Shown piece after piece: positions 17,289 through 26,597 of a stretch of DNA of 64,000 bases. The DNA lies in contig NZ_JACJTU010000002.1 in the NCBI RefSeq assembly GCF_014698835.1, positions 294,333-358,332 of the forward strand, written 5' to 3'. Position numbers and translations under genes: made by a program. Every line of letters starts with the position of its first letter. Position 1 is the first letter of the stretch. The DNA is from Nostoc paludosum FACHB-159 (GTDB lineage: Bacteria; Cyanobacteriota; Cyanobacteriia; Cyanobacteriales; Nostocaceae). The notes under the pieces are model-generated. The model did not search any database and was not told the origin of the DNA. It was given only the letters and a program-made list of their open reading frames with translations.

Positions 17289-17861
17289 AGTTTTTCCTTT
17301 TAAGTTCACAACTACTGAATTAATTTAACTAATTCGGTGGAATTCCCCATAGCTCAATAGATAACTATAAGAGTGGCCATGGACGGCCGAGAAATTGTCA
17401 GAGCCTATGCAGTGGCGTAGTTCACTTTACTGGTGCCACATTACTCTTCTGGAAATTTATAAATAATAGACGCAGTGTCAAAAAATTGCACTAAAATCAC
17501 TACGACGGTAGTCTTTCGGTGTGAGGTTTGAGGTGTTTGAAGTCAAATGGTGCAATTACAATTTGACGATAAAATAAATCCATTTCCCGGAACCTCTAGG
17601 CTAAACCTTACGGGTTAGCCAGTTGACGCTAGTGGCTCATGGGTAGACAGTGCATTCGGTGGGTATTTTCCGACCAATAAACTGTCTTTACAAGAACCCA
17701 CTGCTTGAAATCGGGAAAACCTTTCGGTAGTTCCTTGGAGGGGAACCATGACTTTGCTGGGCAATAGCCAAGTAAAAAAACTGGCACAAAAACCCCAATC
17801 TACAGGCGACTGCCTCACCACCGCACTGGCTCACCGCACCAGAAAATTTGAGAGTTAATCT
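17289..17861. other. Non-coding region between divergent genes
   Basis: No protein gene is convincing. The right half (17580-17750) is strongly structured and is listed as a candidate ncRNA. A dispersed piece (GCGACTGCCTCACCACCGCA) lies just before the next gene. Confidence 0.5.
17580..17750 (+). ncRNA. Candidate structured RNA, possibly 6S-like
   Basis: Several nested pairings can be drawn. The outer ends CCTCTAGG (about 17592) and CCTTGGAGG (about 17732) can pair with G-U pairs. Just inside is the hairpin GGCTAAACC/GGGTTAGCC around TTAC (17599-17620). A long rod follows in which AGTG...GGGT...ACAGT pairs with ACTGT...ACCC...ACT. The size of about 170 nt and the rod shape resemble bacterial 6S RNA, but the strand and ends are uncertain and it could instead be a leader of the following gene or an old palindromic element. 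The structure was worked out by eye only. Confidence 0.35.
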
Positions 17862-18494
17862 ATGTTTCTATTGCTAAGCCGGGTACTGCTGTGGCTGCTG
17901 ATTGGCACTATCGTATATTCTCTGTTCCAGCGATTTTATCCTTCTGGAACTTTTGTAGGGCGATTAATCTTAGTCGTTATGTTGGTAATCGTAGCCCTAT
18001 CGTTTCTCAACCCCAATGAACCCGCTGTGGCCTCGTTGTGGAGGATGATGTCTTTCCCACTCAAGCCTCTGGGAGCCTCTGTCTTAATGATGATTTTTGC
18101 AGCCCAGAGAATTAAAGGAGGCGGGATAGACAAACCAGGAGGATACTTAGTAGGTTGGGCACTAACGATTTTGCTATTGGCGAGTACACCAGCAGTCGCC
18201 TATTTTCTTTATAGAGCGCCTTTAGGAGCAACTGCTCTATCAACACCTGAAACACTAGTAGCTTTAGGGCAACAAACCAGCGCAGCAAACATTTCAGATG
18301 TGACGGGGAATAACATTCTTTCTTATAATTTGAGAGTGCCTCCCTACCTAATGCAAGGAAATCCTCAAGATATTCGCACACGCGGTTTACGACTTGAAGA
18401 CTTTGTACCTAATGCGGAAACCTTGCAATTGACAACAAGAACTTGGGAAAGTTATCTCACTGAAATTTACAGGTTCTTGCGTGTTCAGCGGTAA
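17862..18494 (+). CDS. Hypothetical multi-pass membrane protein
   Basis: 210 residues. Three or four membrane helices occupy residues 1-125 (LLLSRVLLWLLIGTIVYSLF, LILVVMLVIVALSFL, LGASVLMMIFAA, YLVGWALTILLLASTPAVAYFL). The C-terminal 85 residues are soluble and hydrophilic, with WESYLTEIYRFLRVQR at the end. No domain recognised with confidence. It starts 27 bp after a repeat-like stretch and is followed by a perfect palindrome at 18536-18570 that may end its transcript. Confidence 0.6.
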   Translation: MFLLLSRVLLWLLIGTIVYSLFQRFYPSGTFVGRLILVVMLVIVALSFLNPNEPAVASLWRMMSFPLKPLGASVLMMIFAAQRIKGGGIDKPGGYLVGWALTILLLASTPAVAYFLYRAPLGATALSTPETLVALGQQTSAANISDVTGNNILSYNLRVPPYLMQGNPQDIRTRGLRLEDFVPNAETLQLTTRTWESYLTEIYRFLRVQR

Positions 18495-18535
18495 GAAAGT
18501 AAAAAAGAAATACTCAAAAGGCCACAACCCACTCC

Positions 18536-18570
18536 CTAGTACTGCTACCCTTTAGGGAACGCAGTACTAG
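18536..18570. terminator. Perfect inverted repeat, terminator-like
   Basis: CTAGTACTGC (18536-18545) and GCAGTACTAG (18561-18570) are exact inverted copies, with CCCTTTAGGG nested in the loop. No T tract follows directly, so it may act as an RNA processing or pausing hairpin rather than a classical terminator. Confidence 0.5.
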
Positions 18571-18673
18571 TGGCTGGATTAGTCTAGGCTATGATTGCCG
18601 CCAAGCAATATTCCCCAGCTGCCTTCTGGGAATAGCGGTTAATTTAGGATGATAAAGTTGCAAAATTGCTTTA

Positions 18674-20425
18674 ATGGCAAAATCTCGAAGACTCGCTAAA
18701 CTCGGTGCTTACCTTCGACCCCATTGGCGGGAAGCGTCTTTAGGCATTCTCGCTCTGTTGTCTGTTAATGCCCTTGGCGTTTATATCCCTTGGTTGATTC
18801 GTGCTGGGGTTGACAGATTATCAACATCCTTCAGCTGGAATCAAATACTACATTACGTAGTCATTATTGTATTGCTCAGTTCCGCAATGTGGCTAATGCG
18901 TATGGCGTCACGCATTTGGCTATTTGGGGTAGGGCGTCAGGTGGAATTTGACCTCAAACAACGGATTTTTGAACACTTACTGAAGCTCGAACCGTCTTAT
19001 TTTGCCAGTAATACTGCTGGTGATTTGATTAGTCGGGCTACCAGTGATGTGGACAATATCAGGCGGTTGCTGGGTTTTGCCGTCTTGAGTTTGGCAAATA
19101 CAGTTTTTGCCTACGCTTTAACACTGCCAGTAATGCTGGCCATTAGTGTAGATCTGACACTAGCCTCTTTGGCAGTGTACCCTTTTATGTTCTTGTTGGT
19201 GAGTTTGTTTAGCGATCGCTTACGCAAACAACAAGCAGCAGTCCAAGAGCAACTCTCTGAGATTAGCGAACTCATCCAAGAAGATATCAGTGGTATTGCT
19301 CTAATTAAAATCTATGCCCAAGAAGCCAACGAGCGTCGAGCTTTTGCCAAGAAAAATCAGCAACTATTAACTGCTAATTTGGAACTGGCAAAAAGCCGCA
19401 ATACGCTTTTTCCTTTAATTGGCGGCCTAGCTAATGTCAGTTCGCTGGTAATTATTTGGCTAGGTGCGTCGCGGATGTCTTCTGGGACTTTGGAAGTCGG
19501 GGACTTTTTAGCACTCTTAATTTATGTAGAGCGTTTAGTGTTCCCCACTACTCTTTTAGGATTTACAATTAGCACCTATCAACGGGGTGAAGTTAGTATA
19601 GACCGGCTGGAATCTATTCTCAGTGTTACACCGAAAATTCAAGATACAGCCGATGCGGTAAATCTAACAATGGATGAACTCAAAGGAGAAGTGACGGCGA
19701 AAAATCTTAGCTACACTTATCCTGGTTCCGCTACTCCCGCTTTAGAAAATATTAACTTTACCATTGCTCCAGGGGAAACTGTGGCAATTGTTGGGGCAAT
19801 TGGTTCGGGAAAATCTACTTTAGCCAATGCTTTGCCGCGTTTGCTGGATATTGAAGCAGAACAATTGTTTTTAGATGGGCACGATATTACTAAAATAGCC
19901 TTGGGAGATTTGCGAAGTGCGATCGCCTACGTTCCCCAAGATAGTTTTCTTTTTAGCACCACAATTAAAAATAATATCCGCTATGGTGACCCAGTTAACG
20001 AAGAAGAAAGGGTAGAGTTGGTAGCCAAACTGGCTCAAATTGATGGAGAAATTAATAATTTTTCCCAGCAATACGAAACTATAGTTGGGGAACGCGGTAT
20101 TACTCTTTCTGGCGGTCAGCGCCAACGTACTGCCCTAGCTAGAGCTATGCTGGTTGATGCGCCAGTGTTAATTCTAGACGATGCCCTCTCCAGTGTAGAT
20201 AATCAAACAGCTACACAAATTCTCAAAAATCTCTCCGGTGGTACTCAGAAAAAAACAGTAATTTTTATTACCCATCAATTATCTGCTGCTGCTGCTGCTG
20301 ACCGAATTTTTGTCATGGAGAAGGGCAAAATCGTGCAGATGGGAAATCACTTAGAACTTGTACAACAACAAGGACTTTACAGAAATTTGTGGAGCCAGCA
20401 TCAAGTTGAGGAATTACTACATTAA
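18674..20425 (+). CDS. ABC exporter half-transporter (MdlA-like, degenerate Walker B)
   Basis: 583 residues: a six-helix exporter membrane domain (about 1-320) followed by an ATPase domain. Walker A is GAIGSGKST (about 374-382), Q-loop YVPQDS, signature LSGGQRQR (about 478), switch His in FITHQLSAA. Walker B reads LILDDALSS (about 498-506): an Asp stands where the catalytic Glu usually lies. This is typical of one half of heterodimeric exporters such as MdlA or the TM287 type, which keep one weak site. No second half-transporter is adjacent. The substrate, probably a lipid or drug-like molecule, cannot be told. Confidence 0.88.
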   Translation: MAKSRRLAKLGAYLRPHWREASLGILALLSVNALGVYIPWLIRAGVDRLSTSFSWNQILHYVVIIVLLSSAMWLMRMASRIWLFGVGRQVEFDLKQRIFEHLLKLEPSYFASNTAGDLISRATSDVDNIRRLLGFAVLSLANTVFAYALTLPVMLAISVDLTLASLAVYPFMFLLVSLFSDRLRKQQAAVQEQLSEISELIQEDISGIALIKIYAQEANERRAFAKKNQQLLTANLELAKSRNTLFPLIGGLANVSSLVIIWLGASRMSSGTLEVGDFLALLIYVERLVFPTTLLGFTISTYQRGEVSIDRLESILSVTPKIQDTADAVNLTMDELKGEVTAKNLSYTYPGSATPALENINFTIAPGETVAIVGAIGSGKSTLANALPRLLDIEAEQLFLDGHDITKIALGDLRSAIAYVPQDSFLFSTTIKNNIRYGDPVNEEERVELVAKLAQIDGEINNFSQQYETIVGERGITLSGGQRQRTALARAMLVDAPVLILDDALSSVDNQTATQILKNLSGGTQKKTVIFITHQLSAAAAADRIFVMEKGKIVQMGNHLELVQQQGLYRNLWSQHQVEELLH

Positions 20426-21091
20426 AATAATTCGTAATTCGTAATTCGTAACTGGGCATTTAAATTCTAATTAATTCTAGGTCATTATATATATGTCGCA
20501 GCCTGTGTATTTTACACAACTTTTTATGAAAATAGTCCTGTAGGTTTGAGCCGTCGCATATATAGTACTAATTCTAGTAATCCACAAGAAAGCAACACAA
20601 TTGAGTTGGAAAGTTTAAGCGAAACAGATGCCCAAATGATTCAAAATATAGTTGATAATATTGTCAGAAAAATCTAGAAAAAACTTTTTTGATATGTTTG
20701 ATGGGGTGAGTTATAAAAAAAATTATATTTTTTTACTTTGAGTTACTTTGTGTTTGGACATAATTGCACTTTGCTGAGAGAGGGCAATCATTACAAAGAG
20801 GATTTTGTGCCTTGCAAACCATCGCTCCAATATATCGAATTCACCGTACTTTAGATTCATTTTTATAGTTTAGTTGTATTGTTAAGGGTTGTTGAAACGA
20901 TAGTGATTAGCGATCGCCTCTTCAATACACTTTCAGTAATTATTAATACACTAAATACTCACATACTGCGATCGCTACTGAGACTTTACATAACTTTATA
21001 AAGTTAAGATGATTTATCGTTATTATCACGTTAGTTTTGGAAAGTAGGTGGGTAGTATAAATTACCGAAAAACCTAATTTCCTATATAGCT
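20426..21091. other. Intergenic region with heptamers and a possible gene remnant
   Basis: TTCGTAA heptamers lie at 20431-20451 and a possible coding remnant at 20472-20678. The rest is AT-rich, with two HIP1-type sites near 20910-20970. No complete gene. Confidence 0.5.
20472..20678 (+). pseudogene. Possible short coding remnant
   Basis: An open frame without ATG runs from after a TAA to the TAG at 20676-20678. Its last 40 residues look coding, with hydrophilic, helix-like sequence (STNSSNPQESNTIELESLSE and IQNIVDNIVRKI). An ATG in a neighbouring frame at 20493 gives only 16 residues before a stop, so the gene may have been broken by a frameshift. No family recognised. Confidence 0.3.
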
Positions 21092-21766
21092 ATGTTCAAA
21101 ACTAAATTATCAGAATTCCGTGCTACACCGGAATTTTATACCTTGAAGGTAGTCGATCGCCATATTGCAGCGATCGCAGCTCTCATATTAATTAGCTTGC
21201 TGAGTTCGTGGAGTGGAACGCTAGCTGTTCGCACGATCTCTAATTTCTGGGAAGGCTTTATCTGGGGAATAGCAGATCCAGTCATTAACTCAAAATGTTT
21301 AGTTGGTATTATTGCTATTGGCTTACTATCAGCTATATTTATTCGTAGCGCTTTGATAGTTGGATATTTTGTCTTAGCAGTAATTTTGGGGACTATAATT
21401 CATTTATTTGAGATAAATATACCGGAGATAGAAATAGCCATAAGTATTTCTACTATTTTCTTAGGTACAATGCTAATCAACGCAAATCATGTAAACTTTA
21501 TGTTACTTGCTGTGGGAAGTATTAGTGTTGGTTTATTTCAGGGTTACATTCACGGACAATCGATTACTGGTACAGGAATAATACCTTTGGTTGCGTACAT
21601 ACTAGGTATAACCTTAACTCAGTTTGCAGTTACCATAAGTATTAGAGAAATTGGTATTGCGATGGGTATGGGCGAAATCAACCGAATTGTACCCCGGAAA
21701 ATTAGTATTATTGGCTTTTGTTTGTGTGCGATCGCTATTGTATTTTTGAGCAATTCGATTGTCTAA
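21092..21766 (+). CDS. Membrane protein, possibly HupE/UreJ-like
   Basis: 224 residues with about seven membrane helices. The segment ANHVNFMLLAVGSISVGLFQ followed by GYIHGQ resembles the HupE/UreJ family, in which a His-rich turn between helices and a later GxxHG motif contribute to nickel or cobalt passage. The first 20 residues are cytoplasmic and the usual cleaved signal peptide is absent. No hydrogenase or urease genes are nearby, so any role in metal supply is inference. It could be another small permease. Confidence 0.5.
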   Translation: MFKTKLSEFRATPEFYTLKVVDRHIAAIAALILISLLSSWSGTLAVRTISNFWEGFIWGIADPVINSKCLVGIIAIGLLSAIFIRSALIVGYFVLAVILGTIIHLFEINIPEIEIAISISTIFLGTMLINANHVNFMLLAVGSISVGLFQGYIHGQSITGTGIIPLVAYILGITLTQFAVTISIREIGIAMGMGEINRIVPRKISIIGFCLCAIAIVFLSNSIV

Positions 21767-22612
21767 ATCAAGTATTTTAGTTCAATAAAATACAGTCATT
21801 CGTAGGGATGCATAGCTAACTGTGTGTCCCCGCCATCTGTTCCTGCAACTAGTAGAACTAATAAAAATTTATTGGCAAATACATATATAGTTGTTCTCGA
21901 AGTAAATCGCTTTTTGAGTCAGGAAAATTTAGACTAATTGATTTTGCCAGCGATGGCGATCGCCATAAATAAAAGGAATAAAATTAATATTCCTACAATC
22001 GCTCCTCTTAGTGTGTACTGAAACTGAAATGTAAATTGCAATTCTCAGTTTTGAGAATTGGTACTTAGAAAAATCCTGATTTATCGTCTTGCTTGATTGT
22101 TTGACGAAATGTTAAACAACAAAGGTATAATTACTTAAACTTAATAAGACTATAAACTTAGCCTTATTAAAAATATTGATTGTAACTGTAGATTGGCTCA
22201 ATCTTGGTTTGATAAAATTTATAAGGAGATAAGGGTTGTATCAATTAAAGCTTAAAAACTAATAAGTATTTTTCTGGATGGTTAATTATTCTAGATATCT
22301 AATCAATAAGGTTGATTAAAAATTGCAATTCATTAAGTACTTAGAAAACTCCTATTTGATTTTTGAAAAAACTTGCTCTCAACTCAAAAAGCCTGATTCC
22401 CTGTTGCGTACTGCCTACTTACACAGAAAAATTCAAAAATCAAAGCCGAACCAGATAAGCACTTAAACACAACATTAGATAGATGCATCAAACAACAAAA
22501 TCAGACATAGTGTCGGAATGATAGTGTTATCTAATGTTTGTACTGAAATTAATTATTTCAATTTAAATTAGGAATTTTACTAATATGCTTTCTCAAAATT
22601 AAGGTGGTAAAA
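21767..22612. other. AT-rich intergenic region
   Basis: About 850 bp with no supported gene on either strand. It holds scattered A/T runs, one HIP1-type site near 21957, and short stretches resembling dispersed repeats. Nothing else seen. Confidence 0.55.
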
Positions 22613-22912
22613 ATGATTGCAACAGGAGTTGAAGTAAAAATAAATCGTTTGGAATCTATTGTGGAACAAATTGGAGAAGCAGTACTTTCGACGACAGAAA
22701 CAATCGAACGTCTCGCGGAAAGATTGGAGACTGTCAGCACACAACTCGAAGCACAAGGACACCAGGTGCAGCAACAAGGCTATCAAATTGTTGCTTTATG
22801 TGACGCAGTACAAACTCTCGCCGAATCTCAGCAAAATTCCCTGCAAAAACTCAACGATCTGACACAAACTCTAGATAGATTTATGTATTTAATTAAAGGA
22901 GATACTGATTAA
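22613..22912 (+). CDS. Small coiled-coil hypothetical protein
   Basis: 99 residues. ATG 22613 is preferred to GTG 22604 because AAGGTGG (22599-22605) then sits 7 nt upstream as a ribosome binding site. Nearly the whole chain is predicted coiled coil with heptad spacing (VKINRLESIVEQIGEAVLS, TIERLAERLETVSTQLEAQ) and Gln-rich turns (HQVQQQGYQIV). There is one Cys and no membrane segment. Such small proteins in cyanobacteria are mostly of unknown use; oligomerisation is the only safe prediction. Confidence 0.65.
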   Translation: MIATGVEVKINRLESIVEQIGEAVLSTTETIERLAERLETVSTQLEAQGHQVQQQGYQIVALCDAVQTLAESQQNSLQKLNDLTQTLDRFMYLIKGDTD

Positions 22913-23060
22913 AAAGATATAGCAAGGGACTGGGAACTGGTGACTAGGGACTGGGTGAAAAGTCTTTTTTTGTCTGAGTTTTATCATCTGTCGATGTCTT
23001 AACCACCTTGGCTGTTGCTATAAAAGCAAAAAGAAATATTAAGTCAATACTTCTTTTTAC

Positions 23061-23081
23061 TTTTGCCTTTTGCCTTTTGCC
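23061..23081. repeat. STRR: three TTTTGCC heptamers
   Basis: Three exact TTTTGCC units just after the surE stop (minus strand), in the gap between convergent genes. Confidence 0.8.
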
Positions 23082-23086
23082 TGATA

Positions 23087-23767
23087 TCAAACTCTCAACT
23101 GAGTTACGGCGATATTGCCGGAAAAACATACATCCACATCGCTACCGGGAGTGCGATCGCGTTTGCCATACTCTCCAACATAATATAAATCATTACCTTC
23201 AATGCGATAATTCACCGGCAAAGGTTTGATACAGGGTTGGCAAAACACCATTTTAGGATCTGGTTCTCCTGGTTGCAGATGTGGCAAATTTACATTCCAA
23301 AAACATCCAGGTTCGAGGGGACGGTTGAGTAATTCCCCTAAAACTTCAGCTGTAAATTTAGCAGCCAGATCCCAATCAAAATTTTGCTTGGCTTTGCGAT
23401 AGTGAGAAAAAGCAATTCCGGGAATACCGTGCATTGCTGCTTCTCGCACAGCAGCAACCGTCCCAGAAATGTAGACATCGACTCCTAAGTTACCACCAGC
23501 ATTGATACCTGAAAGTACAAATTTGACATCTGGGGTAATTTGTGTTATGGCAATTCTCACACAATCAGCGGGAGTGCCCGCGATCGCATACTCAGTTTCA
23601 GAACGTCGTTGCAGGTTGATGGCACGAGTTGTGGTGACTTGATGCCCGCAGCCAGACAGATGATCCACAGGAGCCGCAACAATAGCATTTTTGCCGTTTA
23701 CAGCTTTTACCAACGCTCGGATACCAGGAGCATCAATACCGTCATCATTAGTGAGAATTATAGTCAT
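23087..23767 (-). CDS. surE: 5'/3'-nucleotidase SurE
   Basis: 226 residues from ATG 23767. SurE nucleotidases remove phosphate from nucleoside monophosphates, depend on a divalent metal and occur in the cytoplasm. The metal-binding N-terminus ILTNDDGIDAPGIRAL, the ligand in VAPVDHLSGCGH, and the SGINAGGNLG loop are intact. Length is slightly short of the usual 250. It is alone on its strand, with repeat-type DNA on both sides. Confidence 0.93.
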   Translation of the reverse strand: MTIILTNDDGIDAPGIRALVKAVNGKNAIVAAPVDHLSGCGHQVTTTRAINLQRRSETEYAIAGTPADCVRIAITQITPDVKFVLSGINAGGNLGVDVYISGTVAAVREAAMHGIPGIAFSHYRKAKQNFDWDLAAKFTAEVLGELLNRPLEPGCFWNVNLPHLQPGEPDPKMVFCQPCIKPLPVNYRIEGNDLYYVGEYGKRDRTPGSDVDVCFSGNIAVTQLRV

Positions 23768-24183
23768 GTATTTATTTATATTGATACAAATCGAATTTAT
23801 AGCAGATAAACTTTTAAGCCTATTGCCTATTGCCTGTTCCCTGTTGCCTATTCTCTGCTACTTGCAGATATCAAAAAAATCTTGTTGATTTTACCAAAAA
23901 TATTCATAAGTACGATATCATTTCTAGATGGTTTGCAAATTCCGCCCTCAGCATTTGGGTTAATTCCCATAGGGGCGGTATTTCTTGCAACTAGCAGGTG
24001 TGTTAGCGTCAAGATTAATGCTTGCAGCCCCATTCATCATAAATTTGTGCAATAAAAAAATCCTGTAAAATATATATCTGCTGGTAGCAGCAGAAACTTT
24101 CTGTTGCTGAAAACTGAGAACCAGATGATTTTTACAGCGGTTCTATAGTATTTTTGGTGCAAGCCCGTCTTAGAGTTAATACG
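23768..24183. other. Intergenic region with TATTGCC-type repeats and a long hairpin
   Basis: TATTGCC/TGTTGCC-type heptamers lie near 23818-23860 and a 58-bp imperfect palindrome at 23933-23990. No gene supported. It carries the divergent promoters of surE and psb32. Confidence 0.55.
23933..23990. repeat. Imperfect palindrome (hairpin)
   Basis: TTGCAAAT at one end pairs with TTGCAA at the other. Inside, CCGCCC pairs with GGGCGG and ATTTGGG with TTCCCAT around a short loop. It lies in the surE-psb32 divergent region. Confidence 0.55.
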
Positions 24184-24927
24184 ATGAAACAGATCATCAA
24201 GCAATTATTTAGCAATACAAAACATTTTGTCCGGCTAATTCTACCATTAGTGACGGTTATTTTAGCAGCGACGCTGTTTAGCGCACCTGCTTTAGCCACG
24301 GGTGTATATCAAATACCCGACCTCACATCAGGGAATGACACCTGGGTTTTAGATCGAGGTGAAGTCATCAGTCGTCTGAATGAAGGTAAGATTAGCAGCG
24401 CTTTAGAGGATTTGGCAAAACAAACCGGTAATGAAGTCAGAATCGTTACCATTCGTCACTTTGACTACGGCGAAACAGCCCAAAGTTTTACTAAAGAACT
24501 GTTTGAAAAATGGTTTCCTACTAAAGAAGCCCAAGCTAATCAAACTTTATTGGTTCTTGACACAGCAACCAACGATACCGCTATTATTACTGGCGATCGC
24601 GTTAAATCTTTGCTCACAGACTCGATTGCTGAGAGTGTAGCTAATGAAACTCTAAGTACACCCTTGCGAAAAGGCAACAAATATAACCAAGCATTTATCG
24701 ATACTAGCGATCGCCTCGTTGCCGTCCTGTCAGGCAAACCCGATCCAGGGCCACCCCAAATCGCTGATGAGGTGCAGGTAGAAGGTACTTTCAAGAACGC
24801 AGAAGAAACTAAAGCTGTCCAAGGTAGTGCTACAGCTTGGGTCATAGGATTGTTAATTGCCGCCACTGTTATTCCAATGGCGACTTACTACATCTATCAG
24901 ATAAATCAGCCATCATCTGATGGGTAA
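24184..24927 (+). CDS. psb32: Psb32-like TPM-domain protein (photosystem II repair)
   Basis: 247 residues from ATG 24184; an in-frame GTG lies 30 bp upstream. A signal helix (LVTVILAATLFSAPALA) is followed by GVYQIPDLTSGNDTWVLDRG, which starts the TPM domain (about 50-190), with GNEVRIVTIRHFDYGE, KWFPTKEAQANQTLLVLD and IITGDRVKSLL. A C-terminal helix (TAWVIGLLIAATVIPMATYY) anchors it in the membrane. Psb32-type proteins sit on the lumenal side of thylakoids and protect photosystem II or speed its repair under strong light. Assignment to Psb32 among TPM proteins is from recognised sequence. Confidence 0.82.
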   Translation: MKQIIKQLFSNTKHFVRLILPLVTVILAATLFSAPALATGVYQIPDLTSGNDTWVLDRGEVISRLNEGKISSALEDLAKQTGNEVRIVTIRHFDYGETAQSFTKELFEKWFPTKEAQANQTLLVLDTATNDTAIITGDRVKSLLTDSIAESVANETLSTPLRKGNKYNQAFIDTSDRLVAVLSGKPDPGPPQIADEVQVEGTFKNAEETKAVQGSATAWVIGLLIAATVIPMATYYIYQINQPSSDG

Positions 24928-24931
24928 TGAC

Positions 24932-25205
24932 AAAGTTAGGAGTTAGGGGTTTGGAGTTAGGAGTGAGGAGTTAGGAGTGAGGAGTTAAGGGTTAGAAGTT
25001 AGGAGTTAAGAGTGAGGAGTGAGGAGTTAAGGGTTAGAAGTTAGGAGTCGTGAATTTGTAACTTTTAACTTCTAACTCCTCACTGTTAACTTTTAACTCT
25101 TCATTACTAATTCCTTACTCTTAACACCCTCCTTTTAACACTCTTAACTCCAAACTCCAAACTCTTAACTCCTCACTCCTCACTCCTAACTCCCAACTCC
25201 TAACT
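24932..25205. repeat. Large STRR-built inverted repeat (GTTAGGA / TCCTAAC heptamers)
   Basis: About 110 bp of GAGTTAGGAGT-type heptamers (24935-25048) are followed by about 140 bp of the complementary type (AACTCCTCACT, TAACTCC). The whole region can fold into one long imperfect hairpin. It fills the entire gap between the convergent psb32 and DUF4346 genes and probably works as a bidirectional transcription barrier. Confidence 0.85.
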
Positions 25206-25209
25206 TCTC

Positions 25210-25599
25210 TTAATCTTGAACATATTCTTGTTCTGTAATTAAAGCGACTTCAGCCCTGACAAATTCTCGACCTAAATAAGCTGCATGATTTAATTGAGTG
25301 ACTGGACAAGGCTGAGTTTCCTCAAAGATTTTTACGCAAAGTTCTTTGGCTGTTCTGCCACTAAAAACTGTGGTGTTAGTCCGTTCTACCTTTCCTCGTG
25401 CAGGAATTACCTTTCCCGTTTCTGGATCGACTGCTAAACCTCGTTCATCAATCGCATTTGTAAAATGCTTGGCATAAATTAGCCCTGCGTCTCTATCCAA
25501 GTAAATGATAAAATATCCACCGGGATCGAGGTCAATATGACGCTGAGAAAGGCGATCGTCAATTGCTGCTAAATCTTTAACCATTAAATCCGTAAGCAT
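25210..25599 (-). CDS. DUF4346-family protein
   Basis: 129 residues from ATG 25599; an upstream TTG is unlikely. Small soluble protein with DPGGYFIIYLDRDAGLIYAKH near the middle and LNHAAYLGREFVRAEVAL near the C-terminus, both marks of the cyanobacterial DUF4346 family. That domain is related to one linked to dihydropteroate synthase or methyltransferase-like proteins in some genomes; its function is not known. It converges on psb32 across the long inverted repeat. Confidence 0.72.
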   Translation of the reverse strand: MLTDLMVKDLAAIDDRLSQRHIDLDPGGYFIIYLDRDAGLIYAKHFTNAIDERGLAVDPETGKVIPARGKVERTNTTVFSGRTAKELCVKIFEETQPCPVTQLNHAAYLGREFVRAEVALITEQEYVQD

Positions 25600-25876
25600 T
25601 ATCAAAAGCAAATTTTTTCTTAAGAGTTTTTACACTCTATCTCAAGTGTAATTCCTATCTTCCTAAGTCTTATTGATATTTTTCAGATATTTTTGATTGC
25701 TTTTACTTAAAAGCACCTCCGATAATTTGCAATAAATTATACTTTTACTATCAAATAAACAAATTATTTTCCTACGTCAATTTACTGTAGTCGTAGCTAT
25801 AAAAAAAAACTATATACTGAAATTTCAAGAAAATTTCAAAGCCCTGTTAAAGGCTTACTTACTTTAGCTTCTAATC

Positions 25877-26581
25877 ATGAATTACATACGAAAAGTAGCG
25901 CTATTCATTGGGGTAGCAGCTACATTTGCTATGACTCCGTTTGCTGTTCAAGCTCAAACCTGCGCTAATTCCAGCCAAACACCATTGACTAAAAGCAGAC
26001 TCGATCAAATCGCTACTAACCAAGGCATCCCACTATCTCAAGTTGGAATAAAATTTGAAGAGTTTGCACTGAGTACACTCAAACCAGGCGATCCAATTGC
26101 TTCTAACAAAAAACTTTTTCCCTCACCCTTAAGGCAAATAAAGGCTGGTATAGCTAATGTACAACCAGATGGAGTAGTTACGCTTGTCGTTAACTTGAGA
26201 CCATTTTTTAGTTTCACCTACCCCGAAAGCGTCTTTTATGAATCAAAGGCTGTGCAAAGGACTTTACTACCTCCCAGCTATGAGCGCTATCAAATTCTTG
26301 GTCATCTGGATGCTCTCAGCAGGAGTCCTGGGGCTGTTGCGGATGAAAACCCGGCGATTGTTTTTCTCACCACATCTGATGTCAGAACAATAAGTCCTAA
26401 AACAATTGCTGAAGCTACTAATAGGGATATTGGAGTTTGGCATTCCATAGGGTGTGAGATTGTACCCCCGTTTGGTAATCTTCAGATGGGTAAAGCTGAA
26501 CTATTAAATCCCATTGTGTACATCATAAAGTTAAGGGTTCCAACAGATTATGGTGGCCCTGGAACTCCTGGTAGAATTTAG
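25877..26581 (+). CDS. Hypothetical exported protein
   Basis: 234 residues with a clear signal peptide (RKVALFIGVAATFAMTPFAVQA, cleavage after AQA). The mature chain has two Cys (TCANSS near its start, IGCEIV near its end) that could form a disulfide, and no membrane segment. It starts three genes in one direction (25877, 26598, 27260) with gaps of 16 and 26 bp, probably an operon. No family recognised. Confidence 0.65.
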   Translation: MNYIRKVALFIGVAATFAMTPFAVQAQTCANSSQTPLTKSRLDQIATNQGIPLSQVGIKFEEFALSTLKPGDPIASNKKLFPSPLRQIKAGIANVQPDGVVTLVVNLRPFFSFTYPESVFYESKAVQRTLLPPSYERYQILGHLDALSRSPGAVADENPAIVFLTTSDVRTISPKTIAEATNRDIGVWHSIGCEIVPPFGNLQMGKAELLNPIVYIIKLRVPTDYGGPGTPGRI

Positions 26582-26597
26582 AATTATATTTACCAAA

